Below are positions 1 to 12,500 of a DNA stretch of 64,000 nt, piece by piece (the stretch's first letter is position 1; each line of letters begins with the position of its first letter). Source of the stretch: Phoronis australis (lineage: Eukaryota > Phoronida > Phoronidae); assembly GCA_002633005.1 (NCBI GenBank), contig NMRA01000173.1:573295-637294 (forward strand), read 5' to 3'. The notes below the pieces were generated by a model. It saw only the letters and a program-made list of their open reading frames with translations. It was not told the origin of the DNA and searched no databases. Both the position numbers and the translations under genes were made by a program.

Positions 1-1195
1 GGTCGTGGGATGTGGGGGTCGAGGGGGGTTTAGAACAATCCGTCAGAAAGTGGTTGGAATCAAGCCATAAGATGGATTAGAAATAAATGAGCACAGGACT
101 CAGTAATTGCCGGTGTAGGTAACCTTTCCGGAGTTGGTAGAGCAACAGTTTTTCCTGTTCACAAAAATGCACACGTAAAGCTGTAGTCGAAAGACGATTG
201 CTTAATTGAAACTATGCTGCGAAAGATTTCCACAAAGCAATCATTTGAATAGTAAACTTGGTGCCGGGCATCAATTATCGCATTCGAAATAGTGTTTGCG
301 CTTTTTTGTTCAAACTGGCGTAGAACGCGAAAACAAAAACAGACTAAATTGCATTATTCAGTTAGGTAGTCCTCTGCCACTGAAACAGAATTCAACGTGT
401 TCACCAGATATTTTTTACGGTTTGCTCGTTAAGATTTTGAATTTCAGTTGATGTCAAAGCGTTTTTCTTTTAGTTTTAAATTCCAAAAAACGATCTACTA
501 ACTGCTCGTCATTTCCACGTTTTTCCTCCCACAATGCAAAGCACGCCTTCTTAATTTGTAAGATAGACGTAACAAAGGGGGTCTCCTCGCTGGTTCCCCG
601 GTACGTGCTTAGCCCAACCAGCACGCAGGTATCACGCAGTGGCTTTAGCATTGGTCGATGTAACCTCGGCAGTCATTGGTTAGCTTTACAACACCGTGAA
701 AAAATGGCGGACTGTGGACGATTTTTAGCCTTGTCATGCAAGTGCCGTCGCAACAACTATTTCGTTTCTGCAGTGATGTTTAATAGGCGCGTGCTTGAAG
801 AACATACATGTACACTAAACACATATCTGGCCGATTTAACCGCCGTGTGTTATTCATACTGTATGAGTACAGGACACTATCGTAAACAAAATCTTAGAAA
901 GATGCATTCCGAAATGGCGCAATCACAATTTCTAGGCTTCACATTTCCTGAACATAAATTTTAAGCACCGATTTGTCTGTACAACAGACCACATTTACAC
1001 CGTGACTTCAGTCTATCAGTCATGTCAGTTTGTTTGCGTAAAGCGCTAACTGTTGAGAATTTGACTAGCCAATCAGAAACGCCGGTGTAAAAAAATGTTA
1101 ATTGTGAAAGTTGGTATTCGGGGATGCTTTGAAATGTTCATCAAAAACACCCTAATGGAATTACAGCTATAAACTGCTGGCTGACCTCTCTACAG
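1..1195. other. No gene recognised; probably intron of the EGF gene
   Basis: No exon with a cysteine-rich or otherwise recognisable product is visible here. The first supported exon starts at 1196, after a pyrimidine-rich acceptor ending tctctacag, and it enters in phase 1, so at least one more exon lies upstream, in this stretch or outside the window. An open frame at 605-964 has no domain, poor composition and no splice context, so I do not call it. Confidence 0.5.
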
Positions 1196-4100
1196 ACTGC
1201 AGCATATACGGCTGCCAACACGATGGGAAATGTAACTTCACCAGTGGCGTCTGTACATGTCCAAAAACTTATGAAGGCGACCAGTGCGAGCTCGACGTCA
1301 ACGAATGTTACTCGACTCCATCACCGTGCGGGAACCGGTCGTGTCATAATACTCAAGGGTCGTACTTTTGCGGATGTCCCAATGGTACCTCCAGCGATGG
1401 AATACCGTGCGAAGGCACGTGGGTTCGTTAGAGTCTGAGTAATAATAACGTATGACATGACTTATTTAATTTTTCCCAATGAGGGACGTGAACATGGTAA
1501 TCAATGTATATAAAGGGCAAGTTAATTCCATCTCGTGCTTCTTGAAACAACATTTTGGCCTTCTATATTGTCGCGCTCAGTGGTTTCATTTCATGGGGCT
1601 GGGCACTACAATATTTTGTTGTCGGGGAAGATATCAGGTGCCAGGGATTCCGGTCTAAAATTTATGCCTCGTGCATTTGAAACAATGTTGTTTCCTAAGG
1701 CAAACACCTTTCGTTTTTCAAGCCAATCTGATCGTAATTGTATGGTTTTCCCGAGTGGACATCGTTTTGTCCTTTTACAGATTCCAGAACAAACGCATGC
1801 GCAAATAGCCCATGTATGCATGGCGGGACGTGCGCAACCGTTGATAGCATTGCTGGTTACGTGTGTTCATGCGTCAAAGGATTTGTTGGAAAGCGATGCG
1901 AAGTCGGTTAGTAAGATCCCCAAAACACAATGTTTTCGATAAGCCTAGCACTAAGTCATACAGGCACTTTTATTCATTACCAACAATGAGTTTTCGCTCC
2001 GTAAAGGCTAGTACACATTTAGCGATTTGTCTACAATGCCGATAGGTGCGACGCAGTAGTTGCCTAACTCGGCTGTTCTCACTATAGCGATTCGTTTGCA
2101 TCTCGTTGTTGGCGATCTGGAACACCTCAATCGGTCGAATAATGCTTAGTATTTTACCACTCACAGGTTGTAACATTAAAGTCTTTTTATGAACAGATGC
2201 ATTCACTTTGAAAGACACAACTGAAATAATCTCTACAGTCATCTACAGAACAGGCGCCGGAGTATGGGCTGTGATGGTGTTTGCGCTCATATTATACGCA
2301 TGTTTCCGAAAAAGGTCAGTCGAATGTAATTTCAAGGAGGGAATTACATGACACTACGATCTCGTGAAGCGCTAATGCTTGCAGTTTCATGCAGATACCT
2401 GTGGTGCATGTACAAATTATATGTGGCACATTAGTATTGGGAGTAGATTACGGGACGTTCTCAAGTTAACCCAAGTCGGGCTAAACACACACGTGACGCC
2501 GAAGGCATAACTTAGCTCTTCTCCAAAACAGCTTGAATACAGAAAATTGCATTTTTACACTCCAAATAAAATTTCAGTTCTGCCTTTGAGAAGCAATCCT
2601 GGAGCCAAGAATGAAAAATCTTATGAATAGGTATATCGCAGTGGCGGATCTAGGATTCCATAAGGGGGGGGCAACATGATGTCTCGGGGAATTGGGCAAA
2701 GCGCGATTGTATGAGCACAGGGGCCCGAAAGTTGCGGGGGTCGGGATGTGCATCTTCCCTTCAGAACATCTATCGGTGGACTAAAAAAAAAAACGGGAAC
2801 ACAATTCCTCTGGATCTCATCCGCCACAGGTCCTAGTTACGGAACTCTAAATTTCCTCGCGCTGTTACCAAGGAGTGTAGTTACTGTTTCATTTCGCGTG
2901 CGGCAGCCCAGGGAGGGCCTGCCCCCCTAAATCCGCCTATGTATCGCTACACTGACAGTCTAATTTCGGATGGATATAGAGTCTACATCATCGCTTGGAT
3001 CGTTCATGCCAATGAGTACAGACCCGAAAAACTTTTGGAGTAGCTTTATTGACTTTACTTGCCATATAAGTCTATATCGATGGACGCACGTAGACGAAAT
3101 AGTCTCCGTGGTACTACGAACATCTGGAACCTAGCTAGATACAACATTATTCTGAGTCCTAGCTATAGATACAACATTATTCTGAGTCCTAGCTAGATAC
3201 AACATATTATTCTGAATCCTAGCTCAGGAAGCAAGTTAACACAGTCACAAATACAATCAGGAAGGCATTGCCATTGTTACAACCAAACCAATAATCAGAG
3301 ACATCCAGCCCTCCGAACGTACATTGCACAAAAGCCACTAAAAAAAGAAAATAATTCCATATTCGTTGGATTCTCCTTGCCACTACTAACGCGGCACACG
3401 GAAGTCGAAAAAATTACACAACATAAGATTTCCACCTTGAACAGACCATTCAGTGAAACGTAAAACTGGCCGTCTCATCTGAATGCCATCCTAATTTGGA
3501 CAAGGTTGACGGCAACATTTCGCGTACACTACGTATTACACAAGTTCGTTGATACGATGAATTGACCAACTCAACCATTCCAAAATTGGGTCGCTTCGCC
3601 TAGCATGAACAGCGCTGTAGTGGTAAAATTAGAGGTAAGTAGGCGCCCAAAGCCCACTGTATCACTTTGAGCACTGAACGTAACTTACGGTGCGTAGGCG
3701 CAACGTTCAAATGCCAAAAGGTGGTTGGCTGCGCCTACGTGCGCCTACGCGCCACTACAGCACTGAGCATGAAACTCTGGGCCGCTTCGTAAGCTATAGC
3801 ATGTGACTCATCAATTCCTTTTGATGACAGAAACCAATGTGGAATCACAGCAAGGATTTTTAAATTTCTTAGAAGTCTAAGTATGATTTTTACGCTTAGG
3901 ATCGTGAGCAGGAAAGATACTACGCACTAGCCGAAGTCTACGCACAATAGTGTTTAGGGTCACACACTTCAAAATGAATGTGAACCAACGCTTAATTTCT
4001 AAATAACTACTGGTCCCAATGTCTAACTGGTAAACTTGTGTTGTTGTAGACAGCAAAAACTGCAGGCAAACCGTAAACGTAGCACAAAGAAAAGGAAACA

Positions 4101-4866
4101 CGACAGAAAGTCGGGCGCATCGACAGAAGCATCATCTGCAACATCACAGGGAACCTCTCTCAGTTCAGGGTCTTCGCTCTCCAGCATAAGTTCGAACGCA
4201 GACAATACCGTGGCCAATTTGAATGAGCTTGTGGAAGACAAGGCATTTTTAGGTGAGGAAAAACACGAGGGGACAGAAGATAAAAACTTAGGAGCCTCTT
4301 CTGAAGAAAGACTTCTTGGCGATGAGCAAGGCGAAGGCAGTGCTGAGAATATGGAATCTGCTTCCGACGCCGAACAGGAAGGCACAGACAACGTTAACCA
4401 GTCGGCTTTCGTACGCTGGAAAAACGCGAAGAAACACATGGCAACTGAAAGACATCGTAGATCACGGGGCGACAAGCACAGACCGAACAGTGAAAAACTA
4501 GTGCCCAGTCAATACGAATGGTTTTGCTCATCCCAAAAAAAGAAATTTGCAAACACGAGGACGAAAGTGATGAGAAAAGACAAACTTAATAGTGAAACAA
4601 AAGGCAATAAAACCAAGGTAAACATGCGCACAGGCTCTTCCCAATATCATATTGATCCTGATACTAATAAACCGCCAAGTGGACATAGAGACAAAAGATC
4701 AAGACGAGTTAACTGTGACAAGACGCAAACATCACGCAATCGAAAGTCTCCAATAAAGGTGTCAGTTGAGTTGTGTCCACGAACCACACCAATGGCCAGA
4801 AATGGCATTTCCCACGAGCAGGCCGGGTTGGACCAGTTAAACTATCCCTCAAAGACAAGAGGATAG
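1196..4866 (+). CDS. EGF-repeat single-pass membrane protein (3' part)
   Basis: Four exons join in frame: 1196-1414, 1781-1906, 2197-2314 and 4050-4866 (stop), giving 425 visible residues; the 5' end is missing. The extracellular part has three EGF modules, each with six cysteines: visible residues about 1-31, 34-70 (calcium-binding type, starting DVNEC) and 77-112 (NACANSPC start, GYVCSC core). A short juxtamembrane stretch is followed by one hydrophobic helix at about 133-151 (GVWAVMVFALILYACF) and a 274-residue tail. The tail opens with a dense basic patch (KRSTKKRKHDRK), then an acidic serine-rich part, then lysine/arginine-rich low complexity, ending NYPSKTRG. EGF borders fall on phase-1 introns, as usual for shuffled EGF exons. 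The first intron appears to use a GC donor. I do not recognise the family; the tail has no domain I can name. Likely a cell-surface adhesion or signalling protein (inference). Confidence 0.8.
2643..2937 (+). mobile_element. MITE, GGCGGAT-end family, copy 1
   Basis: A non-coding element in the EGF-gene intron. It begins ggcggatctagg and ends cctaaatccgcc, an inverted pair of ends. Its interior (a run of G, then gggcccgaaagttgcgg) recurs in inverted orientation at 40963-41244 and 57505-57797. No transposase is encoded; short open frames inside are incidental. Confidence 0.75.
3131..3226 (+). repeat. Short tandem repeat, about 30-bp unit, three copies
   Basis: Three successive copies of a unit containing gatacaacattattctgag followed by tcctagct, with the third copy degraded. 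It lies in the last intron of the EGF membrane gene. Confidence 0.8.
3610..3765. mobile_element. hAT-type MITE with 8-bp target duplication
   Basis: The element starts cagcgctgtagtgg and ends ccactacagcactg, inverted ends that match at 13 of 14 positions. It is flanked by identical 8-bp direct repeats agcatgaa at 3602-3609 and 3766-3773. An 8-bp target duplication and ends starting CAG are the signature of hAT transposons. At 156 bp it has no coding capacity, so it is non-autonomous. Confidence 0.85.
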
Positions 4867-6521
4867 CAGAAAGTAAAGAACATTACATTTACCAACAACC
4901 GACACCCACAGGTCAGCATTCACCAAAGAAGTCTAATTTTACCCTTCCAAGCCCACTACACAATCCTGTAAACCACAACAAAACACTCAAGACCTTTCTA
5001 TTACAGGATAATCAAACAGGTGATCTAAAAAGTAAACCATCACAAAAATAGTGTACCTTAGCAGAGCTGTCTGTTTTCCAAATAAGCAAACTGTTAGTGA
5101 CAATTTGTCTTTTTGAAATTGACAACTAAATACTGTAAAAAGAAACATGATTTATTTGTATTTCAAATAAACTGCAACAGCAACAATAACATTTCACTGG
5201 GAGCTGCTTAGACTCTGATAGGATCCTTCTAACTGACCTCAGTCTGCAATGGCTAAAATTCAACAAAAATAATAACAAATCACAAAGGGTTACCCTCTCT
5301 TGAGAGTCCAAAATGTTAAAAAATAAAGCAAATCTATTAGGAAAAATCACAATAATCTAACTGACATCAAACACACAGTATAAGGCCTACCAAAATGGGG
5401 ATCTCACCAATTTCGAACAAAAATACCACTTGTTTATTTTTCAAGAGCTTGCACTGTTGCAAATACCCATAACTTTGTCTGAGGGTAAAACATCCTCACA
5501 CCCGAAATGCAGTGCCACTGCGGTGCTTGTATGTCATAAACCGCAGTGTCACCGCCATGATCACAGTGGTTCCGCCACTGATCGCGGTAGCACTGCAGAA
5601 AACTGTCGAGTCCACGGACCTTCACGGTGGCTCGGCGTAAACTTTGAACATGTTTTGACCAAAAACCGTAGTGGCAACGCACCTATGGTGTGACGGGGGT
5701 ATAACTGTTATAGTACAGTACACTGTCACAAATACCCAAAATGTTGTCTGAGGATACCTGTAGTACAGAGATTGAACATTGAAAAGCATTTGATTTGATG
5801 CTACATATCTTTCATGAAAAATTATAAAATAAAATTTCCCTTGTTGGCTATATTGTGACCTAACCTAGTGATGAAGGCTGGTGCACTCAATATAGTAGAT
5901 TGAACAGTCAGTTATCCAGATATCACAGTTTCGCTATGCATGGGAAAAACACAACAATGTAAGAATAATTTAATTGCCCAAACTGGAGGGTATTGGCCCA
6001 CAGTACATAAGAACATAATAGCTGAGTTTCCATGTATTTCAGAATCTCATAAATTTCACAAGAATCTGTTTAGCATATTTCCACAAATCTCTCTGGTCCC
6101 CATGTGGTCAATAATCCCTGTAAGGTCTGTAGCCACTATCAGTCTACCTTGAAAACAAATTGTCAGACAACAATTCTGTTTGTTCACTGAATGAATAAGG
6201 CTGCGTTACTGACATTGGCCAAAATCAGTTGGAATTTTAGTTGAGTAATCAAATACCTAAGTCATGACTACATTTTCCCAGAATTAATTCTGCCTAATTA
6301 GATGGAACTCAGAATCCTAGCAGTCCCAATACAGATCTTTTCATGGTAAAGATTTGCCTAATAATACTGGGACTATTTCAAGCAATTTTCATGTGTACAT
6401 CCTTTAACATCACTTGTGCAATAGGTTTTCTGAGCTTAGAAAAATGAAAGTCCTCAGGTAACAAATATCAATCAATTTACAAACTCATCAAGTCAAAAGG
6501 GTTTTAACAGCATCTTGTGGG
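4867..6521. other. 3' UTR of EGF gene and intergenic spacer
   Basis: After the stop at 4866 the sequence becomes AT-rich. An AATAAA at 5166-5171 is a candidate polyadenylation signal for the EGF gene. A GC-richer patch at about 5508-5690 has imperfect inverted ends built on gccactgcggt and accgtagtggc and may be another small foldback element. The remainder is intergenic up to the TLCD3 stop at 6522; I see no exon in it. Confidence 0.5.
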
Positions 6522-9500
6522 TTAGCTTTTTACACTACCATTAGCTCTAACTGGATACTGGTTCTGTTGCTTTCTTATAGTTTTCAAAGCAACTTTCAAC
6601 ATAATAATCAACCAGTAGATCATCAATGATAATAACAAGAAGCAACCTACTGAGCATTTGGCGGGAATATGGAGAGCCACTTGCCACATGCTGATACCTC
6701 TATAATGTGCATAGGACCAATACATGAAAGGAAATATGGCGACTCGGCACACGAAGAACACTGTTATCATGATCACCCCATTGACTAGATACAGCTTAGA
6801 CTCCTTCATTTTTAACTGAAAAAAAAACAATAGATTTCAATAACATGGTTGTAATTACAGTAGAAGCCAAATAAAAAGACAAAATGACCCGAAATGACAG
6901 CTAAGCAGACGCTGAATTCATTGTCAGGGTAGCCTTTCCTCAAGACTGAGAATGAAAAGAAATTAACAGGAAAGTTAGCAAGGTGGCTACGCCACTCTAT
7001 AATTAGAATTAACAGGAAAGTTAGCAAGGTAGCTAAGCCATTCTAAAATTAGAATTAACAGGAAAATTAGTAAGGTCGCTAAGCCATTCTATAATTAGAA
7101 TTAACAGGAAAATTAGTAAGGTCGCTAAGCCATTCTATAATTAGAATTAACAGGAAAGTTAGCAAGGTGGCTGAGTCCTTCCATAATTAGAATTAACAGG
7201 AAAGTTAGTAAGGTGCCTAAGCCATACTAAAATTAGACTTAACAGGAAAGTTTAGTTAAGTGTCAAAACCATTCTAAAATAAGAATTAACAGGAAAGTTA
7301 GTAAGGTGCCTAAGCCATACTAAAATTAGACTTAACAGGAAAGTTTAGTAAAGTGTCAAAACCATTCTAAAATTAGAATTAACAGGAAAGTTAGTAAGGT
7401 GCCTAAGCCATACTAAAATTAGACTTAACAGGAAAGTTTAGTAAAGTGTCAAAACCATTCTAAAATTAGAATTAACAGGAAAGTTAGTAAGGTGCCTAAG
7501 CCATTCTATAATTAGTTGTTCCTAACAGGCTAACTTTGTGTACAAGGCCCTGTGCTAACAGTGCAGCGCCCTACAAGGAAATGTTGCGTGAAATAAAAAA
7601 AAAAAGAAATAAATCAAACGCGAAAAATGCAAGGTAAATGATTATCACAAAAATTTATCACACACAAAAACCATTAAAACCTTCCATAATTGCAGTACGG
7701 AAGTTAAAACAAAAGTGGAGTTAATAGACGCTACTTACTCTGACCAAGATGTTTCTTAATGCAATGAACGGCACAGCCAATTCAAAGAAGTAAAAACATC
7801 CAATAAAGTAGTCTCCTTTGTTGTTTCTGAGAAACTGCAAGTACAGAAAATCAGGTCAACACATTCAAGTTTAGAACTACACAAAACATGCCATTTTCGC
7901 AATGGATTTACATAGACTAATTTACAGTATCCATAAAGATTTCAAATACAGTACAAGAGCTTTTAACTGTATCGGAAGGGGTTTTTGAATTTTTGAACTT
8001 TATATAAAATCAGAAGTCCCAAACGTGTGCAATAAGATTCCTCTTTAATTTAACAAAACAAGGCTATTAAGAGAAGAGAAAATGATACATTCTCACTTAA
8101 ACTACTAACAAAAAATGCAACATTTGTGACATGTGACATGTAACATGTGACATGTAACATGTGAAATGTAACATGTAACATGTGACATGTAACATGTGAC
8201 ACATTAGTGAATCATCCCACACATCCTCCACACCATTGTTCACATTTGCTGTTTTCACTTCAGTAACAAAGAATCACAGCACGGTAAATCTAAACTAAAA
8301 AAATTAAGGACTGTCACACAACATGGTCAAAAAGTGAAATTTTATTTTCACATTTTTTCATAAAAGATAAGTAGCACCAAATGCATGCTATGAAATTTTT
8401 AAAGATGTGACGATGATTCTGAGGAATTGTGTGCATTCCTAACATTGCTAGAAGCCATTAAAAATGAAAAATAACCAATTTTGGCAATAATTTTTGTCCA
8501 AAATTGGTGACATTTTGTTGAACTTGTGACAAGATGAAAGACTAACTTGAAAAAGGAAGTACAACAGCTGATATGAAAACTTGAAGTGTTGTCTTTTAAA
8601 CTGTAATCTNTTTCTTGATGCAATGAACGGCACAGCCAATTCAAAGAAGTAAAAACAACCAATAAAGTAGTCTCCCTTATTGTTTCTGAGAAACTGCAAG
8701 TACAGAAAATCAGGTCAACACATTCAAGTTCAGAACTACACAAAACATGCCATTTTCACAATGGATTTACACACTAATTTACAGTATCCATAAAGATTTC
8801 AAATACAGTACAAGAGCTTTTAACCGTTTTGGAAGGGGTTTTTGAATTTTTGAACTTCATATAAAATCAGAAGTCCCAAACGTGTGCAATAAGATTCCTC
8901 TTTAATTCAACACAACAAGGCTATTAAAAGAGAAAATGATACATTCTCACTTAAACTACTAACAAAAAATGCAACATTTGTGACATGTGACATGTAACAT
9001 GTGACATGTAAGATGTGAAATGTAACATGTGACATGTAACATGTGACATGTAACATGTGACATGTAACATGTGACACATTAGTGAATCATCCCACACATC
9101 CTCCACACCATTGTTCACATTTGCTGTTTTCACTTCAGTAACAAAGAATCACAGCACGGTAAATCTAAACTAAAAAAATTAAGGACTGTCACACAACATG
9201 GTCAAAAAGTGAAATTTTATTTTCACATTTTTTCATAAAAGATAAGTAGCACCAAATGCATGCTATGAAATTTTTAAAGATGTGACGATGATTCTGAGGA
9301 ATTGTGTGCATTCCTAACATTGCTAGAAGCCATTAAAAATGAAAAATAACCAATTTTGGCAATAATTTTTGTCCAAAATTGGTGACATTTTGTTGAACTT
9401 GTGACAAGATGAAAGACTAACTTGAAAAAGGAAGTACAACAGCTGATATGAAAACTTGAAGTGTTGTCTTTTAAACTGTAATCTATGGTTTACATAGCCA

Positions 9501-12500
9501 AGTGCATTGATAATCTATGGTTCACGTAACCTAGAGCATTGATAGTAACAAGAATAATTCTGTAGTGGTTCAAAAACTCTGCAAAACAAACTTACTGCTG
9601 CGCATGGGAAGAACAACAATGGCAGACCAATATGGTGGAAGGACATGAGAGGCTGTGACAACAGGAAGCGAGAGAATCTTTGACTGAGCGGCTTGTGATG
9701 TAAGCCTGGGTTGTCTAAGTAGAATGGTTGATACATGGCCCAAAGGTCATAGGGAAAGTAGGGTGCTGCCAGCCATATGGAACACTCAGTTAACCAGTGC
9801 CTGAAATGAAGAGTGCCATTCTACGTACTAGCCTCTAGATTGAGTAGACTTATACTTCAATCACAATTATTGCAATTTCGTCAAGTCAAGAGTATAAAAC
9901 ACGATATATTTTAGCGATGCGAAAGAGAAAACAATATTCAAAGCTTAATTATTTTTTTGCCTTTTCGAATAAACATACATAGTTTTTATAAAACTGTTTG
10001 AGAATAACAGATTGAATTCACCACATCAGTGTACAGTCACCTGCACTGTTTTATCCTATGGGGGAGGCCAGGAAAATGTTATGTTTCGTCCATTCCCAAA
10101 ATGGTGATAATCTGCAATTATTGTCTTTACATTGCAGTTGGTTTCTACTACGAGCCATGTACATGTAGGCCAATGGCAGGGTGACAAAACTGAATGTTAA
10201 GTTAAGCCAAACAATAACACTGGCAGCCACAAACATCACATCATGCTACAGGTATCTCACCACCACACAAGTCATAGATTAAAAGACGGACAATAGATCG
10301 CACTAAAAAAATAAAGCAAACATGCTTCGTTTAAACAGCTATGAATGTAGAGAACATTCACAAAAATGTCACCAGCATGAAATTCATCATTAATAATCAG
10401 AATTAATCAGCTTATCAAAACACATGTGGTACAAAATTAGTTAAATGGATTTCAATTGGCTCAACTTCAAAACTAACATTTTGACTACACCATATTATTA
10501 GTAGTTCTTGTTCATAGAACCATGGAGGCTCCCACTATCCTCCCAAGGAAGTTAGTCTCCACATCCAAAGTGGGAGACCATACACTATGTTCAGGACTAC
10601 ACGTATAATATTTCTACACCCGATACTTCAACGTGCGGTGATTTTTAGACTCCAGCACTCATGAAAGGGTGCAACTCAATTTCCAACCACTAGCTGTGAA
10701 TAATCCTGAGCTGCTGGGTTTCAAATACAAAAACATTTCCTTTAACAATCATCATCTCTTGTCTGGGACTAGTACAGAGATGATTCATGTGATAGCAATC
10801 AACAAGCAAGGCTGACTCAAAGAATGTGCACAGTTAAAATTCTCAATGATCTAAGACCCCTGAGAAAAAAGTGATATTTTCAAGAATAGGAGAGATTTTC
10901 ACTTAGCATTTGAAATTGTTGAGTGAAGACAAGGATATTAAAGGCATGTGTCATCCTTATCCTATTTAACTTTTTTACCGTTTTAATCAGTCTGTATCCA
11001 TATCAGCGTATGCTTTGTCCACCACACCAGGCCAAGAAGTGTCGCGTTAACCTGTGATGAAGGTGAGGACACAAAGTGATGACGTCAGTGGTATTTTCTG
11101 ACACTGGAGTGGTGCCTATAAAGAAGTGTCAAAGCCATCTGGCTACTTCACTCCCGTATTAAATGCATTCAGAAACCAATAAAAATGCTTTCTTGGCTTT
11201 CCAGATACTATATTTACAACCGACCGAGTCTCGAGGCGGTCGTGTGGGTGCCAATGCTAACCATATGTTTATTACAGTGTTGGTGATGGGAAGCAACTGA
11301 AACAAAGGTTGAATAGTACAGTACGCCATGAGACTTGAGGGAGATCCCTATATAAATGTGCTGATTGCTTTACTTTTGCTCAGAAGGAACTTCATGGAAC
11401 AGGACCTCTGCAGGTTACGTTGCCACAACCAGAGATGGGACTTGTAATGTAATAAAACGGTCGCTAGAATTCAGTCCCTCAGAACCCAACATGATTATTT
11501 CTTTGGTTCACTTTCCGATACATTATTTGTTTCGTCATCGGGGATAGTGTCTCACATCAAGACCATTTGGCCCCAGCAGAGCCGAGACCACGCTCAAGTT
11601 TCACGTCGACAATTCACTCACCAGCCCCCCCCCTGAATGGTCACTTGGGGGGAACGAAAGTTTGTGTTCTAAATTCAGACGTAATTTCAAATGCCATCAG
11701 TCATGAAATAAAACAACTATTTATCTAAAAAATGCATTGAATCCTAAAAGTTTTGCACCAATGTTTAGTGTTCTACTGATGCACAACAATGATGCCAGGT
11801 GGTAAACTTTGTTGATTTGTGTCAACAGAGAACTATGCGACACACAGTCATGATGTCACAGGCTAATTTTAGCACCTGCCATCTGGGGTCAGGTAAAAGA
11901 ATTGAATGTGCTATCTAATGGAACAAGTCGAGCTGAACTGATGCAAATATATCATTTCTTTGGTGGCATGCTTATTTAAGATAACAATCTGGTGTGTCTT
12001 CAACAGCTATTTAAGATAACAATCTGGTGTGTCTTCAACAGCTATTTAAGATAACAGTCTGGTGTGTCTTCAACAGCTATTTAAGATAACAATCTGGTGT
12101 GTCTTCAACAGCTATTTAAGATAACAATCTGGTGTGTCTTCAACAGCTGTGCAGTATCAGAATTTACCTTAGTAAAAGTTGCAAGTAAATGTTAGTTCCT
12201 AATAGTTTCTTGTCAGCCGAGTGTTTTTATTTCAATGATTCACTTACACTTTCATCATCTGTTTGGAGTCTTCCTTTTTGTTAAACGTGTTTCTGTCTCA
12301 TACACAGACATTTACATCGGACAAATATAAATAATTGGAAACAAATCATCGCCTAGTATGAATGCATTAAAACTTCACACAACTTACGTGTCATGAATGA
12401 TGTCATTTACTGATGTTATTATAACGTAACCAACACAGCAGGACGCAATACCATACATCATGGAAACAAATCTAAAACAAAAATGTGTTATAATTAGCAC

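Noticed and set aside
605-964. 119-codon plus-strand frame
   Set aside because: No domain, no splice context, and no EGF-like cysteines although it lies upstream of EGF exons.
4023-4475. 150-codon minus-strand frame
   Set aside because: It is antisense to the last exon of the EGF membrane gene, whose frame joins upstream exons correctly.
8611-8693. Second, alternative copy of TLCD3 exon 4
   Set aside because: It is truncated at an assembly N, lacks a donor and lies in a segment that duplicates the left flank; an assembly overlap explains it better than exon duplication.
10051-10239. 62-codon hydrophobic minus-strand frame in TLCD3 intron 2
   Set aside because: The flanking TLCD3 exons join in phase without it and match the family across the junction, so it is not an exon of that gene.
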